Below are positions 1-11,139 of a DNA stretch of 64,000 bases, in pieces. The DNA lies in assembly GCA_030035585.1 (NCBI GenBank), contig CM057481.1, positions 7,589,128 to 7,653,127 on the forward strand, written 5' to 3'. The position numbers and the translations under genes were made by a program. The notes beneath the pieces are model-generated. The model saw only the letters and a list, made by a program, of their open reading frames with translations, had not been told where the DNA came from and searched no databases. The DNA is from Dugong dugon. Taxonomy: Eukaryota > Chordata > Mammalia > Sirenia > Dugongidae. Numbering within the stretch: position 1 is the stretch's first letter; each line of letters opens with the position of its first letter.

Positions 1-54
1 TCCAGGCAGGCTGGCACCAGTGTCTGCGCTCTTAACCAGGGGTGGCAAACCGTG

Positions 55-202
55 GTCTTAGTCTGGAAGCATGATAGCAACACAAAAGCCTCCATGAACA
101 AACAGATGGGTGGTGGCTGTGTATGAGGTCCGCTGGCTGGGAATCGAACTTGGATCTCCCTCATGGAAGGTGAGAATTCTAACACCTAGCCGCCACGGTC
201 CC
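55..202 (-). mobile_element. tRNA-Gly-like SINE
   Basis: Read on the minus strand, the head (202 downward) looks like a tRNA-Gly gene: a GTGGC..TAGGTGTTAGAATTCTC A-box region and an AGTTCGATTCCC B box about 40 bases on, followed by a non-tRNA body. It is a decayed Pol III-derived SINE. The tail end near 55 is approximate, and bases 1-54 are unassigned. The family name is not certain from sequence alone. Confidence 0.65.
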
Positions 203-254
203 TTATAGTTCTTACATGGTCACAGATGATGTAAACTTGTACACTTTAAAAACT
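203..254. other. short unassigned spacer
   Basis: No recognisable feature between the SINE head and the ancient LINE-like segment. Confidence 0.5.
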
Positions 255-700
255 GTCTGATTAGCTCAGCAATTCTACTTTGAAGACTGCATCCTAAGGA
301 GGGAAAAAAAGCCACGTGTGCAAAAAGAGTTTCATGCGAGTATGGTGCTCAGAGGATAACAGGCAAAAGTTAGAGAAGAAATCTAACAGCAGAGCAGTGG
401 TTAACAGGGTAGGACACAGCAATCCTATAGAGCATCGTGCAGCCCTAAACTCCATGTTGTAAAAGAAGATTTAAACGCAAGGGGAATGTTCCAGATACAC
501 TGTGGAGTGAAAAGTGATTACAACACAGCATGAGCCATAAGATCCCTGATTCCGAAAATCATAAAAACCTGCAATAGAAAGATCAAAGGAGGAATATTGT
601 TTTCCCTTTTTTTGTGCTTTCCTGTATCTTCTGAACTTTCTCCAGAAAGCCTGACATGATTTTGTAATCAGTATTGTTGAATTTTTTAAAGGTTATCTAC
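255..700 (+). mobile_element. ancient LINE (L1M/HAL1-like) 3' end remnant
   Basis: The order of short blocks (AGCAATTCTACTTTG, CATCCTAAGGAGGG, then a GTGCAGCCCTAAA block and a pyrimidine-rich 'TTTGTGCTTTCCTGTATC' block) resembles the ORF2 end and 3' UTR of old mammalian L1-type elements. It is highly diverged with no open frame. A related tail lies at 58770-59035. Family assignment is by resemblance only. Confidence 0.4.
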
Positions 701-1806
701 TTTGAAAGAGAACATGGAAACCAGGCAGAGCTGATCCAATTCTCCCAGGGACCTGGTGTGTGGAGGGCTTCTGGATGGCCCGATAACAAATTAGCCCAGC
801 AATAACTGACCAGTTAGTTGCTGCTGACATGTTAGCTCAATTAGATTAGGGCCTGGCTGACTTTCATGTAGCTCTGTGCTGCCTGGAAGTGGCAGGAAAG
901 TTAGCCATGTTCCAGCTTGATTAAACCCAGGGCTTCTGAGGGCCTGAGACAGACAGGAACGACCCCATGAAGGGAACCGTCCCTTGAGATTCTCAGTGCA
1001 GGGATAGAGGCTGCACCTAAATGACCCCCTTGGAGCTGCCAATTCCCTGCTCCAGACCCTGGCATCACAGTGCAGTAAATGAATCCCTCTGCCTCTGACT
1101 AGAAAGAAGCAAACTGACATTGCAAGGCAGAAAGCATTTCAGAGGTTTCTGATTTCAGTTCGTACGATAATTTTTCCTTCAGAAATCATCAAAGGTAAAG
1201 ACTCCATTACAAGTGTTGTCACCGAATCTGGTTCTCTCTCCCCTTTCTAAAAGTAGGAAGAAACGTTAAAAGAAAATGTGATAGAAAGCTTTTAGTTTGG
1301 GTCCGTATAAACTTCCTTCCTCTGATAGAAAGTGAGTCCTACCTTTGAAGGCCTGGGCTTCATGCAGAGGTGAGTTCAATTGATACTCTCTCTCTGCTTC
1401 ACTTAGTCAAATGTCCCTTTCTGCTTTTAGAGGACAGAGGAAGGACACCAGGATGTTAACTAATAGGTGACACAGGCTTATCCACAGAATTGTGCTAATA
1501 AAGTCCCTCTCCCCAAACAATGCTGATACCTAGCACAGTACCTGACACCTAGCAGATAATAAATACTCTTAGAAAAAATAGATAATTCCATGAAAGCCAG
1601 GCTTTCTGGAAGACAAGGATGGGGCTATGCCTTTGCTTAAATTATCTTTCTATATATTTAACTGGCCAACATGGGAGTATCCAACTTTCCTCATTTTGAT
1701 CATTCTGGAATTATTTTGTGATATTTGACTTTCTTGACATGAAACCCAAGGGATGGGCCCTATGAATCTGCATTTTTAATTAGGTGATTGAGGAAGATGG
1801 CTTAAG
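701..1806. other. no gene recognised
   Basis: Unique-looking non-coding DNA with only short chance frames. Near 1740-1790 a weak MER5-like block (GAATCTGCATTTTTAATTAGGTGATT) may be an old hAT remnant directly beside the L1 insertion point. Confidence 0.5.
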
Positions 1807-1820
1807 AAACATGTTATCTG
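1807..1820 (+). repeat. L1 target-site duplication, left copy
   Basis: AAACATGTTATCTG, repeated exactly at 9440-9453. The 14-bp direct repeat brackets a complete L1 and fixes both ends of the insertion. Confidence 0.95.
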
Positions 1821-3126
1821 GAGGAGGCAGGGCCAAGATGGCAGAGTAGTCAGATGCTTCCAGGGGTCCCTCTCACAAACAAGACCCAGAAAAACAAGTG
1901 AATTGATTATATACGACAATCTAGGACCCCTGAACATCAAGGGCAAAGTTGAGGAATCAGACTGAGTGGGAGGGGGAGGGAGAGACAGTTTGGAAGCAGC
2001 AAGGGGTTGCCAGACCTGACCTGGTAGAAGCTGGAGCCCTTCAGCCCAGATTAGCTTGGGGTGTGTGGTGAGGCAGGGAAGCAGTGGTGCTCAGGAGGTG
2101 TTTTCCACACTGGGGGAGACCCAGCGGCAGTGAGAAGCAGCCCTCGATTGGAAAAAGATAAGTACTTGCACCTGGCCTACCACACAGATCAAAAACACCC
2201 CCCTTCAGGAAAAACCTCTCTCGCATTTACCTCCCCGCTCCCTGCTCTGCACTGGGACTAGGATGACTTCAGCAATTGCTGAGTCCCCTGGGCCAGAAGC
2301 AGGACCTGTCATGTGCCCTGAGCCATTCTCCTGGCCTTGGAGAGTGAACGAATTAACAAACGGGAAAAAATAATCTGCCGGCTCCCCTAAGCCAGGAACT
2401 CAGGGTAGGCACAGCTTCTTTGCCTAGGCACAGGCATAAGGGACCCATGGACTTTGAGTGCCTTTCCCCCTGCATAGACTTGTGTGGGCCCATTTCAACA
2501 GCCATAGGCTCTCATTACAGCAGTACAACAAGGTATATAACTGAAGTATAACTTCAACTGTTTCAGCTGTGAAGTGGCAGGTTCGTGACATTTGACACTG
2601 CTTTGCCCATTAAGCAGGGTCTTCACGGACCCACATCGGGGCCTGAGAGCTGGTGGCTCCACACATGCCACCTAGCCACCTGCGACAGGGGACCAAGAAT
2701 AAGAGGTGCCCCCCAGTCCTTACAGTCAACACATTGGGTGCTCACAGTCTGACTGCAAAACCCACCCACCTATGTACTCTAGGGAACAGAGACATGCTTT
2801 CCTCCTGGATACACAGGGGCGGCAATCGGCCCCGCTTTGCTCAGCATATGTCCCCTTGCTGCAGCCGGATGCCTGTACCTACACCAGTCACCCATGCCGG
2901 TCTAGGACTGTAGGTGAGATCCTGCACCACACACTTGGTGGCCAACTACCTGGACACCTGAGCTGAATCCATATAGCAGGAGTGGGCAGACTCCTGGGCT
3001 CACACACTTAGTGGCAGGTCTGGCAACCTGGTGGCATGCCATTGGAGCTTCAGGAGTGCCAGTGATTGGGCCAGTTCACATGCCTATTTAGGCACATCAG
3101 AACAAAACAAAACAAAAAGCTAGGAC
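1821..3126 (+). promoter_or_regulatory. L1 copy A 5' UTR / internal promoter region
   Basis: GC-richer leader of about 1.3 kb starting at the TSD boundary. A CAAGATGGC motif at 1834-1842 (element positions +14 to +22) matches the YY1 site found at the very start of L1 5' UTRs, where it positions Pol II initiation (established for human L1). The chance frames at 2061-2261 and 2653-2966 lie inside this leader and are not called as genes. Confidence 0.7.
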
Positions 3127-4164
3127 ATGGTAAGCAAACATAAAATAAATAAATGCAATAACATATCGATGGATCAGAGACAAAAGTCAGTATCAAATCA
3201 CATAAAAAGGCAACCCATAATGGCTTCAGCAAGCTCCCAAAATAAAGAATCTAGAAATTTTCTGGAGGAAGAAAATTTTTTTGAATTGCCGGAGTCAGAA
3301 TACAAAAGATTAATATACAGAACTCTTCAAGATATCATGAAGGAAATTATGCAAAAAGCAGAACATGCAATAGAGGAACTTAAGAAGATTAGAGAAGAGC
3401 ATAATGACAAATTTAACACGCTTCAAGAATCCACAGAGAGACAGCAATCAGAAATCCAAAAGATTGACACTAAAATTTCAGAAATAGATAACTCAATAGA
3501 AAGTCACAGGAACAGAAATGAGGCAACAGAAGTTATAAATAGTGAGACTAAACATAAAGCACTTGACACCAAATTATTTGAGGAAAAATCAGATAGAAGG
3601 ATTTAAAAAAATGAAGAACCCTAAGAATTATGTGGGATTCTATCAAGAGGAATAACCAACGAGTGATCGGAGTACCAGAAGAGGGGTGGATAACAGAAAA
3701 TACAGAGAGAATTGTTGAAGATTTGTTTGTGGAAAACTTCCCAGGCTTCCTGAAAGATGAGAAGATATCTATCCAAGATGCTCACTGAACCCCAAACAAG
3801 GCAGATCCCAAAAGAAAGTCACCAAGACATATTATAATCAAATGTGCCAAAACCAAAGATAAAGTGAGAATTTTAAGAGTGGCCAGGGATAAACAAAAAG
3901 TCATCTACTAAGGAGAGAGTCAATAAGAATAAGCTCGGACTACTCAGCAGAAACCATTCAGGCAAGAAGGCAATGGGATGACATATATAAAGTCTTGAAG
4001 GAAAAAAATTGCCAGCCAAGAACTATATACCTAGCAAAACTGTCTCTCAAATACGATGGTGAAATTAGGGCATTTCCAGATAAACAGTAGTTTAAGGAAT
4101 TTGCAAAAACCAAACCAAAATTACAAGAAATACTAAAGGGAGTCCTCTGGTTAGAAAATCAATA
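3127..4164 (+). pseudogene. L1 ORF1 (RNA-binding chaperone) pseudogene, copy A
   Basis: ORF1p is the trimeric coiled-coil RNA-binding protein that coats L1 RNA in cytoplasmic RNPs. The first 159 codons (3127-3606) are open and include a long Glu/Lys/Gln-rich heptad stretch (about residues 65-130) that should form the coiled coil. A TAA at 3604-3606 ends the frame. Beyond it, shifted pieces corresponding to the RRM region (a VIGVPEEG-like motif near 3665) and the C-terminal domain (a QWDDIYKVLKEKNCQPR-like block near 3970-4020) can still be read to about 4164. ATG 3127 is the first methionine of the open frame, but a later in-frame ATG (3171 or 3220) could be the original start. The copy is non-functional. 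Confidence 0.85.
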
Positions 4165-4342
4165 ACATCAGACAACAACCCAAGACTAGTACACAGGACA
4201 GAGCAACCAGATATCAACCCAGATAGGGAAGTCACAAAAGTAAATCAAAGTTAAAACACTGAAAATAGGGAAACAGATGTCAATATGTAAAACATGACAA
4301 CATTAAAACAAAAAAAGAGGGACTAAAAAAATGTAGACATGA

Positions 4343-4618
4343 ATTTTTCACATGGAGAGGAAATCAAGGCGATATAAAGAAATAAAAGACTGGTATAAAC
4401 TTAGAAAAATAGGGGTAAATATTAAGGTAACCACAAAGGAAACTAACAATTCTACACGTCAAAATAAAAAACAAGAAAAATACAGAGACTCAGCAAACAC
4501 AAAAATAACAACAATGAAAAACATGAAAACAAAGTACACAAAGAAAAACGACTCAGCACAGAATATTAAGTGGAACAAAGAAACTGTGAACAACACACAA
4601 AAAAAGACATCAAAATGA
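4343..4618 (+). CDS. lysine-rich inter-ORF reading frame, copy A
   Basis: A frame of 91 codons lies between the ORF1 and ORF2 remnants. It is bounded upstream by TGA at 4340-4342, with its first ATG at 4352 (88 residues), and ends at TGA 4616-4618. It is very rich in Lys, Asn and Thr, with no predicted membrane segment or known domain. Its stop overlaps the ORF2 start in the tetranucleotide ATGA (4615-4618). The same frame, with the same upstream limit and the same ATGA overlap, exists in the other full-length L1 (38373-38645, minus). Shared landmarks are an ERKxRRY block, VTTK, and NDSAQ/SNSAQ. It may simply reflect A-rich sequence lacking T-containing stops. Whether it is translated is unknown. 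Confidence 0.4.
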   Translation: MFHMERKSRRYKEIKDWYKLRKIGVNIKVTTKETNNSTRQNKKQEKYRDSANTKITTMKNMKTKYTKKNDSAQNIKWNKETVNNTQKKTSK

Positions 4619-7600
4619 CAGCACTAAACTCATACCTATCAATAATTATGCTGAATATAAATGGACTTAATGCACCAATAAAGAGATAGAGAGTGGCAGA
4701 CTGGATTTAAAAAACATGATCTGTCTATATGCTGCCTACAAGAGACACACCTTAGACTTAAAGACACAAACAAACTAAAACTCAAAGGATGGGAAAAAAT
4801 ATATCAAGCAAACAACACTCAAAAAAGAGCAGGAGTGGCAATATTAATCTCTGACAAAATAGACTTTCAAGTAAAATCCACCACAAAGGATAAGGAAGGA
4901 CAATATATAATGATTAAAGGGTCAATACACTAGGAGGACATAACAATAATAAATACTTACACACTCAACAACAGGGCTCCAAAATGCATAAAACAAACAC
5001 TAACAGCACTGAAAAGAGAGACAGCTCCACAATAGTAGTAGGAGACTTCAACACACCACTTTCGGTGAAGGACAGAACATCCAGAAAGAAGCTCAACAAA
5101 GACACGGAAGAGCTAAATACTATAATCAACCAACTCGATCTCATAGACATATACCGAACACTCCACCCAACGGCAGCCAAGTGTACTTTCTTTTCCAACA
5201 CACATGGAACATTCTCCAGAATAGACCACATACTAGGCCATAAAGCAAGCCTTAACCAAATCAAAGCATCGAAATATTACAAAGAATCTTTTCTGACCAT
5301 AAAGCCATAAGCGTAGAAATCAACAACAGAAAAAACAAGGGAAAAAATCAAACACAGGGAAACTGAACACCTTGCTCAAAAACTACTGGGTTATAGAAGA
5401 AATTAAGGGTGGAATAAAGAAATTCATAGAATCAAATGAGAATGAAAACACATCCTATCAGAACCTTTGGGACACAGCAAAAGCAGTGCTCAGAGGTCAG
5501 TTTATAGCAATAAATGCACACATCCAAAAAGAAGGGCCAAAACCAAAACATTAACCCCACAACTTGAACAAGTAGAAAGAGAGCAGCAAAAGAAGCCCTC
5601 AGGCACCAGAAGAAAGGAAATAATAAGAATTAGAGCAGAATTAAATAAAATAGAGAATAGAAAAACGAATGAAAGAGTTAACAAGTCCAAAAGCTAGTCT
5701 TTGAAAAGATCAACAAAATCAATAAACCACTGGCCAATCTGACAAAAGAAAAACAGGAGCGGAAGCAAGCAACCCACATAAGAAATGAGATGGGTGATAT
5801 CACAATAGACCCAACTGAAATTAAAAGAATTGTAACAGAATACTATAAAAATTTTTCTCTAACAAATTTGAAAACATAGACAAAATGGACAAATTTCTAG
5901 AAACTCACTACCTACCTTAACTAACACAAACAGAGGTAGAACAACTAAATAAACCCATAATAAAAGAAGAGATTGAAAAGGTAATTTAAAAAACCCCAAC
6001 AAAAAAATGCCCTGGCCCTGATGGTTTCACTGGAGAACTCTACCAAACTTTCAGAGAAGAGTTAACACCGCTACTACTAAAGGTATTTCAGAGCATAGAA
6101 AAGGACAGAATACCCCAAACTCATTCTATGAAGCCAGCATAACCCTGATACATAAACCAGGTAAAGACATCACAAAAAAAAGAAAATTACAGACCAATAT
6201 CCCTCATCAGCATTGATGCAAAAATCCTCAACAAAATACTAGCCAATAGAATTCAGCAACATATCAAAGAAATAATTCACCATGATCAAGCGGGATTTAT
6301 ACAAGGTATGCAGGGATGGTTCAACATTAGAAAAACAATCTATGTAAACCATCACGTAAATAAAACAAAAGAACCACATGATCTTATCAATGATGCAGAA
6401 AAGGCATTTGACAAAGTCTAACACCCATTCATGATAAAAATTCTCTACAAAATAGGAATAGAAGGGAAATTCCTCAATATATTAAAGGGCATTTATACAA
6501 AGCCAACAGCCAATATCATCCTAAATGGAGAGATTTTGAAAGCATTGCCTTTGAGAACGGGAACCAGACAAGGATGCCCTTTATCACCACACTTATTCAA
6601 CACTGTGCTAGAGATCCTAGCCAGAGCAAGTAGGCTAGAAAAAGAAATAAAGGGCATCCAGATTGGTAGGGAAGAAGTCAAAGTATCTGTTTGCAGATGA
6701 TACTATCTTATACGCAGAAAACCCCAAAGAATCCGCAAGAAAACTACTGGAACTAATAGAAAATTACAGCATACAAGATAAACATACAAAAATCAGCTGG
6801 ATTCCTCTACAGCATCAAAGAGAACTTCAAAGAGGGAATCACCAAATCAATACCATTTACAATAGCCCCAAGAAGATAAAATACTTAGGAATAAATCTAA
6901 CCAGAGACATAAAAGACCTATACAATGAAAAGTTCAAGACCCTACTGCAAGAAACCAAAAGAGACCTGCATAAGTGGAAAAACATACCTTGCTCATGGAT
7001 AGGAAGACTCAACATTGTGAAAATGTCAGTTCTACCCAAAGCGATCTACAGATACCATGCAATCCTGATCCAGATTCCAACAACATTTTTTAATGAGATA
7101 GAGAAACAAATCACCAACTTCATATGGAAAGGGAAGAGGCCCCGGATAAGTAAAGCATTACTCAAGAAGAAGAAAAAAGTGGGAGGCCTCACACTACCTG
7201 ATTTTAGAAACTATTATACAACCACACTAGTCAAAACAGCCTGGTACTGGTCCAACAACAGGTACGTAGACCAATGGAACAGAATTCAGAATCCACACAT
7301 AAATTCATCCACCTATGAGCAGCTGATATTTGATAAAGGCCCTAAGTCAGTCAGTTGGGGAAAAGACAGTCTCTTTAACAAGTGGTGCTGGTATAACTGC
7401 ATATCCATCTGCAAAAACTGAAACAAGGCCCATACCTCACCCCATGCACAAAAACTAATTCAAAATGGATCAAAGACCTAAATATCAAATCAGAAACGAT
7501 AAAGATCATGGAAGAAAAAAATAGGGACAACGCTAGGAGCCCTAATACATGGCATAAACACAATACGAACCATAAGTAACAATGCACAAGCAACAGAAGA

Positions 7601-8404
7601 GAGACTAGATAACTGGGAGCTCCTAAAAAATCAAATGCTTATGTTCATCAAAAGTCTTCACCAAAGGAGTCAAAAGACAACCTACAGACTGGGGAAAAAT
7701 TTTTGTCTACAACAAATCTGATCAGCGCCTAATCTCAAAATCTACAAGATACTGCAAAACCTCAACAACAAAAAGACAAATAACCCTATTAAAAAACGGG
7801 CAAAGGATATGAACAGGCACTTCACCAAAGAAGATATTCAGGCAGCTAACAGACACATGAAGAAATGCTCATGCTCATTAGCCATTAGAGAAATGCAGAT
7901 CAAAACTACACTGAGATATCATCTCACCCCAACAAGGTTAGCATTATTCCAAAAAACACAAAATAATAAATGCTGGAGAGGTTATGGAAAGACTGGAACA
8001 CTTATACTCTGTTGGTGGGAATGTAAAATGGTACAGCCACTTTGGAAATCGATTTGGCCCTTCCTTAAAAAGCTAAAATAGAAGTACCATACAATCGAGC
8101 TGTCCTGCTCCTTGGAATATATCCTAGAGAAATAAGAGCCATCACATGAATAGATGTATTCACACCCATGTTCATTGCAGTGCCGTTCACAATAGCAAAA
8201 AGATGGAAACAACCTAGGTACCCATCAATGGACAAATGGACAAACAAATTATGGTATATCTACACAATGAAATATTCCACAATGATAAAGAACAACGATG
8301 AAGCCGTGAAACACCTTATAACGTGGAGGAAGCTGGAGGTCATTATGCTAAGTGAATTTAGTCAGTCACAGAAGGACAAATATTGTATAAGACTACTACT
8401 GTAA
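4615..8404 (+). pseudogene. L1 ORF2 (endonuclease-reverse transcriptase) pseudogene, copy A
   Basis: ORF2p nicks target DNA with its N-terminal AP-like endonuclease and copies L1 RNA there. Here the frame is broken by many stops and shifts, but domains are readable in order: endonuclease pieces (VVGDFNTPL near 5036-5062; [11 protein letters not shown] near 5215-5247), reverse transcriptase pieces (a [15 protein letters not shown] fingers motif near 6005-6040; [10 protein letters not shown] near 6558-6588; catalytic FADD at 6690-6701), the thumb/post-RT region (6850-7421), and the C-terminal Cys motif region ([18 protein letters not shown] near 7972-8025, with the second motif Cys replaced by Tyr). 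The end matches copy B at KDKYC..LLL followed by a stop at 8402-8404. The enzyme is inactive. Confidence 0.92.
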
Positions 8405-9439
8405 GAACTCAAGAAGAGGTTTAAACACAGAAGAAAACATTCTTTGACGGTTACCGGAGTGGGGAGGGAGGGTGAGGGTTATTTACTAGCTAGATAGTGG
8501 ATAAGAATTATCTTAGGTGAAGGGAAGGACAGCACACACTACAGGGGAAGTCAGCACAACTGGACTAAACCAAAGCTAAGAAGTTTCCTGAATACAATCA
8601 AACACTTTGAGGGACAGAGTAGCAGGGGTAGCGGTCTGGGGACCATGCTTTCAGGGGACATCTAGGTCAATTGGCATGACAAAGCTTATTAAGAAAATCT
8701 TCTGCATCCTACTTTCATGACTGGTGACTGGGGTCTTAAAAGCTTGCAAGCGGCCATCTAAGATGCGTCAATTGGTCTCAACCACCTGGACTACAGGAGA
8801 ATGAAGAACACCAAAGTCACAAGAAAAGTATTAGCCCAAGAGACAGAAAGGGACACATAAACCAGAGACTTCATCAGCCTGAGACCAGAAGAACTAGATA
8901 GTGCCCGGCTACCACCAATGACCACCCTGACAGGGAACACAACAGACAGTCCCTGATGGAGGAGAAAGGTAGGGTACAGAACTCAAATTCTGGTAAAAAG
9001 GCCAGACTTAGTGGTCTGACTGAGACTGGAGGAACACCAGAAAGCATGGCCCCTGGACTCTCTGTCTACCCACAGCTAAAGCAATTTCCAAGGCCAACTC
9101 TTCGGACAAAGATTAGACTGGAGTGTGGAACATAAAATGATACTCGAGAAGAGAGTGCTTCTTAGCTCAAGTAGATACATGAGACTAAATGGGCAGCTTC
9201 TGTCTGGAGGTGAGATGAGAAGGCAGAGAGGGTCATGAGCTGGCTGAATGGACACAAGAAATCAGGGTGGAAAGGAGGAGTGTGCTGTTACAGTACAGGA
9301 AGAGCAATTGGGGTCACGTAACAGTGTATGTACAAATTTTTGTATGACTGACTTGAATTGTAAACTTGCACTTAAACTACAACAATAAAAAAGAGAAAAA
9401 AAAAGATACCCAAACTCACCAAAAAATAAATAAATAAAT
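8405..9439 (+). other. L1 copy A 3' UTR and A-rich tail
   Basis: Non-coding tail of about 1 kb ending in AACAATAAAAAAG and an impure A/AAAT tail just before the right TSD. A core around 8740-9300 is shared with the truncated copies at 19494-20129 and 31617-32107, and more distantly with the minus-strand L1 3' UTR and the copies at 53705 and 61592. Confidence 0.85.
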
Positions 9440-9453
9440 AAACATGTTATCTG
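9440..9453 (+). repeat. L1 target-site duplication, right copy
   Basis: AAACATGTTATCTG, identical to 1807-1820, immediately after the A-rich tail. Confidence 0.95.
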
Positions 9454-9869
9454 ACCATAAACTCCAAGAAAGTTGTCAGCCTGTCATTTCTCCATCTATC
9501 CACAACACGTAGCTCATGCTTATCTAGAGTAATTGCTCCATGAATTTTTGTTGAATTAAATTCATATTTACTAGAGATGTCTTGTGTCTTCTTAAAAGAC
9601 ACAGAGACAATTTAGAAGTTGGGAAGGAATTTACAGCAAATGTTTGAAGTCAGCGTGCTGCTGGTTTACAAAAACAACAAAAAGGTCTGCTTTCCTGGTT
9701 TCACTCTGCTGGAATTCTGCCACCTACCACTCTCTTCTGCTGTATCTCAGGAAAACGTGGAAAAGGGAAGGAGACTAGCTCGCACAGCCAGGATCTGTTT
9801 GAATCTCCAGCCTCTGCTTGTGGAACTTTGTCTTGGGAAGGTCAAAGGAAGAACAGGGACAAAGTAACA
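9454..9869. other. no gene recognised
   Basis: Non-coding sequence with no repeat family I can name. An 82-codon frame at 9619-9867 shows no domain. Confidence 0.5.
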
Positions 9870-9990
9870 GTCCCAATCACAGGCTTCCATTCAGTTTTAG
9901 TGCCACTACCTACTAGCCATGGGATCTTGCTTGAGTTAGAACTCTGAGATGCAATTTCCTCATCTGTAAAACGGGGAGCTGTTTCTATGT
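9870..9990 (+). repeat. MIR-type SINE remnant
   Basis: The core block 'CTACCTACTAGCCATG..ATCTTGC' followed by 'TTTCCTCATCTGTAAAACGGGG' is the characteristic MIR internal core. Ends are approximate, and it is an old fixed fragment. Confidence 0.75.
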
Positions 9991-11139
9991 TTTCTAATTC
10001 AAAGCACTCTTAGGGGAGACCGGACCACACAGAGAAGGGTAAATGTGCTGACTGTATTAAAAGTGTTTTGTAAACTCCTAGAACCGTACATCAAAGGCAT
10101 CACTAAGTGTCTTGCAGTACTAGTGTTCAAATACCTATTTTTTTCCAGTAATGATTTTTTAGCTTCAAACACAAACAGATTTTGAAAACATGTTATTTTT
10201 ATGCATCTATATGGTTCAGTCATTTTAATTGGAACTATAATTTCCCAGCCAAAAATAAATAAATAAAAAGAGAAAAAGGAAAAGAAAAATATCACCCCTC
10301 CTAGAAGTTTGCTTGCTAAAATTATCATGAATTGGGGTTAGTTTCTATCTCCTGAAACTTAGTCTTCTTAATGAATGTTGTCTCTTCTTTCCATCCCCTT
10401 TATTATCACACAAGCCTGAAAGTAGTTTCTATATCTTAATTTAAAAGAAAAAAAAAAAAAGGCACCTACTTTCTAGATACAGAATCGAAAACATAATTAT
10501 CTGTAGGATAAATCAGAATACGTAACTGCACACTCCCTGTTTTATTGTATTTGTCATGTCTTTTTGCCACCTTTGATCCCCAACTGTTTGAGAAGTATGT
10601 GAATACATCCTAATGAATATACTGAATCTTAATTAGGTTAATTAGGTAGTGTTCAGTCTAGTGAGTCCTTGAAATAACAAATGCTGTATGCCCTGTCTTA
10701 CAGACTAGCTATTTCAATTCCATTCCATTAGTAATCACATTGGTTCAGTTTTCTCCTTGAGAGAATATTACTTTTTATTTGCCTATTTCTCCCTCCCCTC
10801 ATACCATTCTCTTTTAAAGCTAAGTTCTCCACGTGTAACCAGGTCTTCACCTGGACAGAGGTAGGAAGGTAGCTGTGTTAGTCTGGGTCCTCCAAGAAGC
10901 AAATCAAGATGGGATTAAATTGCAAACTTGTTTTGTTCTTGTTTTTTTAAGAGAAAATGCCTGTGTGAAAGGGGATAGGGAAGGAGATGAGACAGGCTGG
11001 AAGAACCATCAGATCATGATGCAGTCTGACTCCAAGTGAAGGCAAGAGGGTAAGAAGTTTAGACAGAAGCTTTTTACACTGGACTACAGTCTAAGGACAA
11101 TGGAATCCTGCAACATTGCAACTCGAGGGTTAAATTTTT
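9991..11139. other. no gene recognised; possible LTR remnant at its end
   Basis: AT-rich non-coding DNA. The block from about 10872 (GTGTTAGTCTGGGTCCTCC) resembles the end of an old MaLR/ERVL-type LTR but is too short and diverged to assign. Confidence 0.4.

Larger units (their letters stand above)
1821..9439 (+). mobile_element. full-length decayed LINE-1 (copy A)
   Basis: A complete L1 of about 7.6 kb in the order 5' UTR (1821-3126), ORF1 remnant, lysine-rich inter-ORF segment, ORF2 remnant (4615-8404), 3' UTR (8405 to about 9400), A-rich tail. The exact 14-bp TSD at 1807-1820 and 9440-9453 shows insertion by target-primed reverse transcription. Both main ORFs carry several stops and frameshifts, so this copy is inactive and clearly older than the minus-strand copy at 33052-40526. 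Its 3' UTR belongs to the same group as the truncated copies at 19494 and 31617. Confidence 0.95.

Noticed and set aside
60..202. Functional tRNA-Gly gene
   Set aside because: The tRNA-like part is diverged from a foldable cloverleaf and is followed by a SINE body, so it is a tRNA-derived SINE.
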